From: a virus
DNA length: 64,000 bases
Strand: one strand, 5' to 3'
Virus record (IMG/VR): IMGVR_UViG_3300020203_000404
Location: 1-64,000 of that record
The position numbers were made by a program, and so were the translations under genes. Numbering within the stretch: the stretch's first letter is position 1; each line of letters opens with the position of its first letter. The notes under the pieces were generated by a model. That model was not told the DNA's origin, made no database searches, and worked only from the letters and a program-made list of their open reading frames with translations. Positions 13,429 through 19,956 of this stretch are shown one piece after another.

Positions 13429-13725
13429 ATGGAAAAGACGATCGAAGACACCCGAAGAGGTAGCACGATGAGGTATCGCATCAATTGGACGGAATCGGTA
13501 GGCTATTGTGCCTACGTTCAGGCTGACTCGAAAGAAGAGGCGTTGACGAAGTTCCACGAGGGTGGTTACGATGCCTCGCTCGATGGTTTCTGCGAAATGC
13601 ATGACGACGCGGAGGCCGAGGAAGATCCTGATAAGGAATGCGACGGCTGCAACGGCACCGGCACCACTGGCGGCGGCCCTCCCGGTTCGGCCCTCCTGGT
13701 GGAAAACGACAAGCCTGCCGAATGA
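13429..13725 (+). CDS. chimeric DpnD/PcfM-like protein, prematurely ended
   Basis: The 98-residue product joins three sources. A new leaderless start (MEKTIEDTRRGST) contains the end of the gene at 3482 read in another frame. A near copy of the 3775 gene follows (MRYRINWTESVGY...CDGCNGTGTTGG). A segment LLVENDKPAE then matches the middle of the gene at 15254. The second cysteine pair of the 3775 protein is lost. Where the 15254 gene has TGG (Trp), this copy has TGA, and the homologous tail continues in frame after it. Confidence 0.6.
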   Translation: MEKTIEDTRRGSTMRYRINWTESVGYCAYVQADSKEEALTKFHEGGYDASLDGFCEMHDDAEAEEDPDKECDGCNGTGTTGGGPPGSALLVENDKPAE

Positions 13726-13809
13726 GCGGACATGCGTCACGAATGCGAAACGTGGCTTGGAAGAATATTCGACATCGAGCTTTGCGACCTATTCGAGCGT
13801 AGCCCATAG
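13726..13809 (+). pseudogene. in-frame remnant after a Trp-to-stop change
   Basis: Directly after the TGA the same frame encodes 27 codons (ADMRHECETWLG...CDLFERSP) clearly related to the C terminus of the protein at 15254 (VDMRHECETWLG...ELLKRSLW). It is either a pseudogene tail or, less likely, reached by readthrough. Confidence 0.6.
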
Positions 13810-13819
13810 CGGGCTGCCC

Positions 13820-13858
13820 AAGGGCCGGAAACGGCCCTTCTGGGCCTTCCTTTTTTTT
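13820..13858 (+). terminator. rho-independent terminator
   Basis: The same AAGGGCCG/CGGCCCTT GAAA-loop hairpin (13820-13839) and T-run as at 12017. Confidence 0.88.
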
Positions 13859-13860
13859 GT

Positions 13861-13977
13861 GCCTAGCTTAGCTACGCGGGCGGGCGGAGAATCCGCCCTA
13901 GGCCCGCGTGGGGCTCCACGGGGCAAGCTCGACTTTTTTGCTTTTCCTCTTGCTTTTTCTTTTTCAAGCTATATAGT
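13861..13977 (+). repeat. intergenic promoter/stem-loop element, copy i
   Basis: The GC hairpin (13875-13908) is followed by the promoter TTGCTT (13950-13955), 16-nt spacer and TATAGT (13972-13977). The spacer carries CTTTTTCAAG. Confidence 0.78.
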
Positions 13978-13982
13978 AAAGC

Positions 13983-14408
13983 ATGAAATCACTACTCGAA
14001 AAAGCCATCCGCGTAGCATGCGAATCGCATGCGGGCCAAGTGGATAAGGGTGGGTTACCCTATATCCTACATCCACTTGCGGTTATGTTGAGTCTTCCAT
14101 CGTCGGACGTGAAAGGTCGCATCGTCGCCGTACTCCATGATGTTGTGGAGGACACAAGTACTACACTTGAAAAGCTCGCTGAGTGGCTGCCCTTCGATCT
14201 TCTTGAAGGCGTCGATGCCATGTCAAAGCGTCAAGGCGAGACTAACCGTGCCTATTGGATTCGCTGTAAGGCCAACGAAATCGCGGCACGGGTCAAGGTC
14301 GCTGACATGCTACATAATTCGAGCCCCGAGAGGCTAGCCTGTCTGAGCTACGCGGAGCAAGAATATCTTTCCAAGAAATATGGAGAGGCTCTTGTCTTTT
14401 TCAAGTAG
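13983..14408 (+). CDS. HD-domain hydrolase, MESH1/SpoT-hydrolase-like
   Basis: A 141-residue HD-superfamily protein. HAGQVDKGGLPYILHP (H30), the HD pair in AVLHDVVEDT (H52-D53, with E56-D57) and KVADMLHN (D108, N112) match in order and spacing the metal-binding and catalytic elements of the SpoT hydrolase domain and of small alarmone hydrolases such as MESH1. The expected reaction is removal of the 3'-pyrophosphate from (p)ppGpp, which would let the phage blunt the stringent response (inference). It is shorter than typical MESH1 (about 180 residues). It has a leaderless start, five bases after TATAGT. Confidence 0.7.
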   Translation: MKSLLEKAIRVACESHAGQVDKGGLPYILHPLAVMLSLPSSDVKGRIVAVLHDVVEDTSTTLEKLAEWLPFDLLEGVDAMSKRQGETNRAYWIRCKANEIAARVKVADMLHNSSPERLACLSYAEQEYLSKKYGEALVFFK

Positions 14409-14811
14409 TAAAACTGAACATGGGGGGCGGGCTACGCTCGCCCGAAAACGTTGCCCCTGCTATCTAACAACCTAAATGCGTGAGCCTAAAAGACCTACGC
14501 AAAAGCATGAAATAGCGTTCGCGTGAAATTGCTGGGAGTCTAGCCTAAAACACATACTGTGAGCTAAAATAACCGTGGCCGCCAAAACGGCAGCCGGAAA
14601 AATTTTCCCTGCCAAAACGGCAGCCGGAAAGATTTTCCCGCCGTGTAAGATCTATGTAAAATCCGAGTTTTTACACAATCGTTACGAAACGATTTCCGTT
14701 TCGAACCCGTAACGGTATATCTTTCCGTGTTGGAAAAGTATACTCGTTTGGCTATCCTTTCCAGTATACCCTACCCTTGGCCGATATCAATGTGAAAGCC
14801 TTTCCTATTGT
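14409..14811. other. 403-bp gene-free region with repeats and palindromes
   Basis: No gene is seen. It contains the second copy of the palindromic tandem repeats (14581-14640), a nested inverted repeat (GTTACG/CGTAAC around AAACG/CGTTT, about 14682-14716), and GTATAC elements near 14738-14776. It becomes AT-rich toward the right. It could be a regulatory hub or replication-related site; nothing here decides which. Confidence 0.5.
14581..14640. repeat. two tandem 30-bp palindromic repeats, second locus
   Basis: Units GCCAAAACGGCAGCCGG...TTTTCC at 14581-14610 and 14611-14640 match those at 6951-7008, again preceded by GAGCTAAAA...CCGTGGCC. Confidence 0.7.
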
Positions 14812-14877
14812 ATGGCAATTGTAAGGCTCGCGGATTGTGCCAACCGATCGACCAATAGTAGGGTACTATCGTATATC

Positions 14878-15120
14878 ATGGAATCGAGGGCACTAGAGAC
14901 TGAAATAGCCTTGGTGGAATACCTTGGAACGGAAACGTATCTGGCGACGATTATCTTCCTATCCTCAGACGTTGCTGGAAAAGTCTCAAGTAGTTACCTT
15001 TTCAAGCCGACACTACCCTATCGCAATAGTGCGACACTTCGGAGAACGTCACAACATGAAAAGTATCAAAGGCTCAGTCTCGCTTGCCTTGGAGCGTCTT
15101 CGGGTGATACTCGCAAATGA
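14878..15120 (+). CDS. possible hypothetical protein, 3' end overlapped by a duplicated leader
   Basis: From the ATG eight bases after TACTAT (14864-14869) an 80-residue frame runs to 15120. Its first 35 residues look protein-like (ETEIALVEYLGTETYLATIIFL), while its last third reads the leader and start of the gene at 15056. It may be a gene whose end was replaced when that leader was inserted. An in-frame ATG also exists at 14812. Confidence 0.3.
   Translation: MESRALETEIALVEYLGTETYLATIIFLSSDVAGKVSSSYLFKPTLPYRNSATLRRTSQHEKYQRLSLACLGASSGDTRK
14978..15055 (+). repeat. 78-bp leader/promoter repeat, copy 1
   Basis: GAAAAGTCTCAA...TAGTTACCTTTTCAAGCCGA...ACTACCCTATCGCAAT...TGCGACACTTC precedes the ATG at 15056. 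Almost the same 78 bp precede the ATG at 15595. TACCCT (about 15014) may be the -10 box; no good -35 box is visible. Confidence 0.65.
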
Positions 15121-15250
15121 TCCCGATAGGAAGGCTCGGCTGGAAGTCATGGCCGACAATATCCGTCGGAAGGCTATCGAGAATCCGCGTCGCATCGTGT
15201 CGGGTGATTCGCTGGAAAGCCTCCTCAATCTTGGCAAGGAAAAGGCGTAG
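15056..15250 (+). CDS. small helical hypothetical protein
   Basis: A 64-residue basic, helix-rich protein (MKSIKGSVSLALERLRVILANDPDRKARLE...). The ATG at 15056 is chosen because it follows the leader that is shared with the gene at 15595. No known motif. The next gene starts four bases after its stop, so the two probably form an operon. Confidence 0.5.
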   Translation: MKSIKGSVSLALERLRVILANDPDRKARLEVMADNIRRKAIENPRRIVSGDSLESLLNLGKEKA

Positions 15251-15253
15251 AAC

Positions 15254-15508
15254 ATGCAAACGATGATAGTCTGGAACGGCCTGCAAGTTAGAGCCGAAGT
15301 CGAAGTGGAAAAAGTTTCCTACTGGTTCGAGGCGGTGACGTGCCTGACCGACACGGCGTACGAAGTTGACGATGCGGAAGAATTTTCCGCCTTTCTCGTG
15401 CAGCATGACAAGCCTGCTGAATGGGTCGATATGCGTCACGAATGCGAAACGTGGCTAGGAACGTTCGAGGGCCAGCTATTCGAGCTACTCAAGCGTAGCC
15501 TATGGTAA
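15254..15508 (+). CDS. hypothetical protein, parent of the 13429 chimera tail
   Basis: An acidic 84-residue protein whose C-terminal half (HDKPAEWVDMRHECETWLG) is duplicated, with a stop codon in place of tryptophan, in the chimeric gene at 13429. Not recognised otherwise. It is directly downstream of the gene at 15056, and a repeated leader follows it. Confidence 0.5.
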   Translation: MQTMIVWNGLQVRAEVEVEKVSYWFEAVTCLTDTAYEVDDAEEFSAFLVQHDKPAEWVDMRHECETWLGTFEGQLFELLKRSLW

Positions 15509-15516
15509 GAAAAGTC

Positions 15517-15594
15517 TGAAAAGTCTCAACTAGTTACCTTTTCAAGCCGATACTACCCTATCGCAATCATGCGACACTTCAGAGGGACCGAATC
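15517..15594 (+). repeat. 78-bp leader/promoter repeat, copy 2
   Basis: Second copy of the leader at 14978-15055, with few substitutions and the same distance to the next ATG. Confidence 0.65.
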
Positions 15595-15684
15595 ATGACA
15601 CGCCAGTTTCGCACACTTTCCGTCATTCTTCTACTCGCAATCCCGGCCTACATGGTTGCGATTCTTATCGCTCGCTTCGCGTAA
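15595..15684 (+). CDS. 29-residue single-span membrane peptide
   Basis: MTRQFRT is followed by an uninterrupted hydrophobic helix (LSVILLLAIPAYMVAILIA) and RFA. The conserved leader directly upstream supports expression. Small phage peptides of this form can be toxins, holin-like or regulators of membrane proteins; none can be chosen from sequence. Confidence 0.5.
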   Translation: MTRQFRTLSVILLLAIPAYMVAILIARFA

Positions 15685-15691
15685 CTCTACC

Positions 15692-15913
15692 ATGAAAGTT
15701 TTTCCCAACATGTTTCTAACCGACGATGGCACGATGGACACCGTATTCGAATGCGGTGCGTGTCATGCGACGCTACGCTATCACGGTGAAGCCTTCGAAC
15801 GTGCCGACGATGGCACGCTCGTGAATCGGGACGACGTTATCGCGAGCGTCGCGAATGAGCACGATTGTGCAGATTGCATCGACACCGAATATTATTCCAA
15901 GTGGGAAGAATAA
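15692..15913 (+). CDS. small putative zinc-binding protein
   Basis: A 73-residue acidic protein with ECGACHA and CADC, a two-knuckle CxxC...CxxC arrangement compatible with one structural zinc. The ATG at 15692 follows the membrane peptide by seven bases; an upstream in-frame start at 15656 would overlap it. It is the last rightward gene before the leftward module. Confidence 0.5.
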   Translation: MKVFPNMFLTDDGTMDTVFECGACHATLRYHGEAFERADDGTLVNRDDVIASVANEHDCADCIDTEYYSKWEE

Positions 15914-16071
15914 TCTTCTCACACTGAAGAGTTTTCCACTCCCAGCCCATATGGCAGTCGATGCCATAATGGCGGGGAGGGGGTTTTTTCACGGTGGAAA
16001 ACTTTTCCGTTACCCGGTGAGGCGGCGGGGGGCTTTTCCACAGGGCGACGCACTTTTCAGAAGCTATCTCC

Positions 16072-17850
16072 TCAGGTCTTAGGCTGTGCGAGAGCCAGGA
16101 CCGCTTCCAAACAAGCTCCCCAACTCTTGTCGCTCATCGCACGCAAGTCCGCTAGCTTTGCTTCCCTACTTGAAGCGACGAACCAATGGCGTAAGGAAAC
16201 GTCCAACCATCCTACCCTGCGAGTACTCATGTATGTGAGTGCGAGCAGGTGATTCGTGTGTGCCGCATCGCCCCCCCCATTGCTGTTAGCCACGCTCACA
16301 GGTACGGGTACCGAGTTGACATGAGTCCAAATCCAATGCGGAGGCCCTTTTACGGTACCTTGCCAATACTCGTCATTAATTGATGGCATGTCAAGAATCG
16401 TTGTACAAACAGCCGTCAACTTTGCGGCAGGCGACTTTTTCAATTGTGTTTGTGCAGCATGGTATGCCATCCATACAAGCATTTCATGGAACGTCTGAAT
16501 TCCCGTCGTATTAGCTGGGAAGTAATCAGAATGGTAAGTTCCAACAATACCGTTAGGCATTACGGCCTCATCCATAAGGCTGACCATCTTTGAAAGCCAC
16601 GAAGTGCGATCAAATCCCATTCGATGCACCTGTGCCCCCAGATACAAGCTCCAAGCGAACCCTCTGTCAATCTCGGCCCCGTCATGCGGATTCAAGTTGA
16701 TCTGATATGCCATTGCATTAATCGACGGGGCCGTGTAACTCGGATCGTGAGGCACTGCGTCCTCACGATCCGAAAATTCTGTGAATCGCGTATTCTCAAA
16801 CAGCATCACAAGATCGTCGGCAATCATAGGGTCACGGGTATACTCCCAAACGGCTATGCCGTTTGAAGCGGCACGAATCATGTGAGCGGTGTCGATCGAG
16901 CGTACGTTCCACTCATCCGCATTCGTTGATGAGCCAGGATTGAATTGCGGATACTGTGCGTCTCCCCACTCCCCTCCAAGGAACGTAGAAAGATCGTTCT
17001 GCCCTTGCCAAAAACCCGGACCATTGATTTGCTGCACTGATGTATTGATGTCAAGGACGGTCAATTGACGGCCACGACCATCGAAGATGGCCACATTCAT
17101 GCGATCCATCCATCTATTGTGTTTAAAGCGGCGTAACAGTGTGTTACCGCGACATTGCTCATAACCGTGGTTTACGTCGATACCATTACCGCCGTGCGTA
17201 TACGCTGCCGACTCACCAGCACCCATGCGTGGACCAATACGTGGAGCTACGCTTTCCCAGCCGCCTTTTGGTTCACCTGTACGCCAAGCATTGACCCAAG
17301 CTTCATACTCGGCTAGCGAGCTAGCCTCGTAGTTTTGATTATCGACATTGGGCAAAAGAATCTTGCTCGGGCCATAGCTACCCTTAAGTGGCTGCCATTG
17401 ATGATCTTCTAAATCTTCCATTCTAAGCTTGATTGCCGCCAAGGCAATCAGCTCTGGACGGCAGACAGCGAAGCGTTGAGAAATAGTGGCACGCGGCAAG
17501 AAGCTGAGGATGTCGCCAGTGTGCAATGTCAGTGTAGGTGTAATCTCACCATCCTCAGTGACAATCACATTGCCGTGGGGAGCGGTAATGCGAAGCGAGT
17601 CATAACGAACGATGCCATGCCACATCCACTTTCCAGCGGCGTCACGTTCAAGCGTACCATTATTGATTCGCAAAGAGCAAAGAGCAACGCCTTCGGTGTT
17701 TTCGGTATAGACGTGAGCACCCATAAGTGCGGGCTGGCCGGAACACACAAAGCGATTGTATTTCTTGCCATTACCAAGAGGCAAAACGCAAGAGAAGTCG
17801 CCACTATCGACGACTCCCATCACAATAGTCAAGCTAGGTTGCTTACGCAT
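16072..17850 (-). CDS. large protein of unknown function, helical-toroid-like C-terminal half
   Basis: A 592-residue protein with an N-terminal beta-rich region (about 1-150) and a longer helical part with repeated aromatic segments (NGIAVWEYT, AWSLYLGAQ, EMLVWMAYHAAQ, HWFVASS). This recalls alpha/alpha-toroid enzymes such as glycosidases and lyases, but no catalytic signature is secure. It has no signal peptide. It is the last gene of a coupled operon: its ATG overlaps the stop of the small membrane protein. It could be a virion, depolymerase or lysis-associated protein. Confidence 0.55.
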   Translation of the reverse strand: MRKQPSLTIVMGVVDSGDFSCVLPLGNGKKYNRFVCSGQPALMGAHVYTENTEGVALCSLRINNGTLERDAAGKWMWHGIVRYDSLRITAPHGNVIVTEDGEITPTLTLHTGDILSFLPRATISQRFAVCRPELIALAAIKLRMEDLEDHQWQPLKGSYGPSKILLPNVDNQNYEASSLAEYEAWVNAWRTGEPKGGWESVAPRIGPRMGAGESAAYTHGGNGIDVNHGYEQCRGNTLLRRFKHNRWMDRMNVAIFDGRGRQLTVLDINTSVQQINGPGFWQGQNDLSTFLGGEWGDAQYPQFNPGSSTNADEWNVRSIDTAHMIRAASNGIAVWEYTRDPMIADDLVMLFENTRFTEFSDREDAVPHDPSYTAPSINAMAYQINLNPHDGAEIDRGFAWSLYLGAQVHRMGFDRTSWLSKMVSLMDEAVMPNGIVGTYHSDYFPANTTGIQTFHEMLVWMAYHAAQTQLKKSPAAKLTAVCTTILDMPSINDEYWQGTVKGPPHWIWTHVNSVPVPVSVANSNGGGDAAHTNHLLALTYMSTRRVGWLDVSLRHWFVASSREAKLADLRAMSDKSWGACLEAVLALAQPKT

Positions 17851-18100
17851 ATTTTTTCTTCTTTTTCAAGAAAACTCCGATATATGATCCGAAAAACAAA
17901 CCAACTAAGTACGGTACAGCGTGCTGCCAGTCATGCACAATCTCAATTGTAGCAAATAGACCGACTGCGGCAGTAGCCATACCCCAGAAGCCAGCACGAA
18001 TCGGCCATTCCTTTTCGACGGCACTCATCCAGAGTACCCAGATAACATCTAGGCCGACGCCGACAAAAAAGAGCCACCAATGTACTTCCGTCCAATTCAT
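17843..18100 (-). CDS. small three-span membrane protein, holin-like
   Basis: An 85-residue protein with about three hydrophobic segments (WWLFFVGVGLDVIWVLWM; AGFWGMATAAVGLFATI; VPYLVGLFFGSYIGVFL) and a lysine-rich C terminus (KKKKKYA). Size and topology fit a class I holin, and it lies next to a C39-like peptidase, but holin function is not provable from sequence. It is coupled to both neighbours by short overlaps. Confidence 0.5.
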   Translation of the reverse strand: MNWTEVHWWLFFVGVGLDVIWVLWMSAVEKEWPIRAGFWGMATAAVGLFATIEIVHDWQHAVPYLVGLFFGSYIGVFLKKKKKYA

Positions 18101-18609
18101 GTGCTTAGCTTCCTCTGAATGTTTTGCAACTGTCGAATCAATGCTTGTACTTTATGCTTACTTTGTCCAGTCACAATAAGAAACCAACGAGTTGAGGATT
18201 CGCGTTCCTCGATTTTCCAAACGCCAAGGAAAAAAGGGATCCCATATTTGACGATTGTGCCAGTAAAGGGGTCACTCAAAATAACGTCCATGTCGTCATA
18301 GCCGGTCACTATCATATAATGGCCGATGCCGTCTTTCATGACGACATGGACGATTGGCAGTTGGTGTTTCGCCAACGCTTTTTTAAGCTTATTGAAATTC
18401 CCATGATCACTTTGTTTAAAATTAAACCCAAGGATCTTCAAGCCATGCTCAAAGTCACTCGTGCCGTTCTCGGTAGTACCAAGAACAACAGCCAATTCAC
18501 GATCGGTAAAATCCAAGCCAAACTGATAGTATAGAGCCGTCCTAAGGCTCGCTGGGCCGCAACTCCAGCGGGTATGTTGCTTGAATGGTTTTACGTCATG
18601 AATGGTCAT
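18097..18609 (-). CDS. C39-like cysteine peptidase
   Basis: A 170-residue protein with WSCGPASLRTAL (nucleophile C17), GHYMIVTGYDD (H97) and SDP (D113), the Cys-His-Asp set in the order of the papain-like C39 fold. Bacteriocin-processing C39 domains cut after double glycine and are fused to transporters; free-standing ones have other roles, including wall or peptide cleavage. Its four-base overlap with the release-factor gene and with the membrane protein indicates joint expression. An endolysin-like role is possible but unproven. Confidence 0.7.
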   Translation of the reverse strand: MTIHDVKPFKQHTRWSCGPASLRTALYYQFGLDFTDRELAVVLGTTENGTSDFEHGLKILGFNFKQSDHGNFNKLKKALAKHQLPIVHVVMKDGIGHYMIVTGYDDMDVILSDPFTGTIVKYGIPFFLGVWKIEERESSTRWFLIVTGQSKHKVQALIRQLQNIQRKLST

Positions 18610-19317
18610 TTCAGCAATTCAAACCTACCCCTACCAATTACATCTTCAACCCTATTAGTCTTAATACCTGTTCTGTGATCCACGGCTCGCTGGTCGATAA
18701 AGTTGTAAGTTCTAATCTTTTCTGTGCGACCACCGTTGCCAACCTGTTGTCGCTTAGCTGCTGCGGCCTTAGCGTTTACCCCCGCCACTTTTTCTTTTTC
18801 AAGTCTTGCTGTGAGAATCTTGAGTGCGAGCCGCTTATTGGAGTGCTGCTCCCTCCCATCAATAGTTACGCTAATACCAGTCGGATCGTGTCGGGCAACA
18901 ACACAAGATTCTGTTTTATTGCGATGTTGACCACCAGGACCGCTTCCCCTCTTAGTCATTATAGTCACTTCGCTCATATTGAGCTTAGTGACTAAAGCTT
19001 CCGAAGCCAGTTGCGTCACAGCGACCGTTACGATTGAGGTCTGTCGCCTCCCCCGTTTTTCCGTAGGTGGGACTCGCTGTACGCAATGTTTGCCAGCTTC
19101 GGCAGCAAAGAGACTGGCTGCGTTCGTTCCGCTAAAAACCAGCGATATCTTCCCCAAGCTCCAATCTTCGTTTTCAAGCTTGCAACCATTGCTGTTTGCA
19201 TATTTAACATAGGCCAATCCAAGATTCTCGCAGAACAACTTAGAGTCTGTTCCGCCCTCACCGGCTTGGATCTCAAAGACAGACGGCGTGCGATCCGTCA
19301 ACGTATGAAGTTTTCAT
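18606..19317 (-). CDS. phage peptide-chain release factor, probable +1 programmed frameshift
   Basis: The main frame encodes a class-I release factor without the N-terminal helical domain. It has the EIQAGEGG start of domain 2, VQRVPPTEKRGRRQTS whose PxT tripeptide is the RF1-type stop-codon reader (UAA/UAG), and GSGPGGQHRNKT whose GGQ loop triggers peptide release. In that frame the only start is a TTG (19301) directly behind an in-frame TGA. In the other frame an ATG at 19317 opens 14 codons (MKTSYVDGSHAVCL) ending in CTT-TGA (19278-19273), the same sequence at which bacterial RF2 mRNAs shift +1. A shift there continues exactly into EIQAGEGG and gives 236 residues. No Shine-Dalgarno-like enhancer before CTT is evident. 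Confidence 0.7.
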
Positions 19318-19355
19318 AATGTTATCTCACTAGTATGTAGCCATCGCGGCAATGT

Positions 19356-19384
19356 ATAGTAACACATAAAGCGGCCACGGTCAA
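19356..19384 (-). promoter_or_regulatory. sigma-70 promoter for the release-factor operon
   Basis: On the reverse strand TTGACC (19384-19379), a 17-nt spacer and TACTAT (19361-19356) precede the ATG at 19317, leaving a leader of about 30 nt. Confidence 0.7.
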
Positions 19385-19392
19385 TAGATTTT

Positions 19393-19956
19393 TCAGAATG
19401 AGTAGCCAAGCGTGAACATAAATAGGTTGCTATCCGTGGGCGGTTCGTTAACCCAGATGTCTTCGTCTTCGCCCCAGAACGTACGTCGATACATGATACC
19501 ACACGTATAGTGTTCGTCAAACAGAAAATTCAGTCCCGTTTGTGCATAAGGCGAGTACGCCACGCTACGATCGGAAAACTCTCCCGCATACGTAACGTCT
19601 ACTTTTGTTTTAAGGGCGGTAGCAGAGAGCCCACCACTTACGTACACTTGAAAAGAATCGCCAAGCATGAAGTTCTTTCGCATACCGATAGAAAGTTCTT
19701 CAATGTGTGACTTGGTGTAATTCACGGGACGATTCACGTACTGATCGTCCCGTGAAGTGTCGTCGCTAATAATCAGTGAGAATTCTGGTCCGAATCCTTC
19801 TTGTCCAGCTAGGTGAGCCTGGATACCGACCGCAACTTGTTGGTCCGTTTGTTCCCAACTTTCACGACTATCAAAGTCACGTACACCGGCCATCAAATCA
19901 ACGTGAGGTTGATTAATGCTACAAGAAGTGAAAAGAAGAGCAAGTAAAAATTTCAT
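19393..19956 (-). CDS. outer-membrane beta-barrel-like lipoprotein
   Basis: A 187-residue protein with a short signal sequence ending LLFTSC, a plausible lipobox although phenylalanine at -3 is unusual. Alternating amphipathic strands (DLMAGV, VAVGIQAHL, SLIISD, IEELSIGM, VYVSGGL, TGLNFLFD, MFTLGYSF) follow, with a C-terminal phenylalanine as in outer-membrane barrels. About eight strands would fit an OmpA/OmpX-size barrel. A phage might use it to alter the host surface or exclude superinfecting phages (inference). It is coupled to the deaminase by ATGA. Confidence 0.6.
   Translation of the reverse strand: MKFLLALLFTSCSINQPHVDLMAGVRDFDSRESWEQTDQQVAVGIQAHLAGQEGFGPEFSLIISDDTSRDDQYVNRPVNYTKSHIEELSIGMRKNFMLGDSFQVYVSGGLSATALKTKVDVTYAGEFSDRSVAYSPYAQTGLNFLFDEHYTCGIMYRRTFWGEDEDIWVNEPPTDSNLFMFTLGYSF

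Noticed and set aside
13600-13810. Recoding of TGA as tryptophan in this phage
   Set aside because: Many sound genes, including terminase and most of the beta-helix genes, end in TGA, so TGA is a normal stop. The RF1-like factor does not by itself imply recoding.
8015-13977. Integron cassette array with attC sites
   Set aside because: The hairpins lack the attC core motifs, each unit has its own promoter, and no integron integrase is present. The promoter/stem-loop comparison from T4-type phages fits better.
14812-14877. N-terminal extension of the 14878 frame from an ATG at 14812
   Set aside because: This ATG lies upstream of the TACTAT -10 box at 14864 and has no ribosome site.
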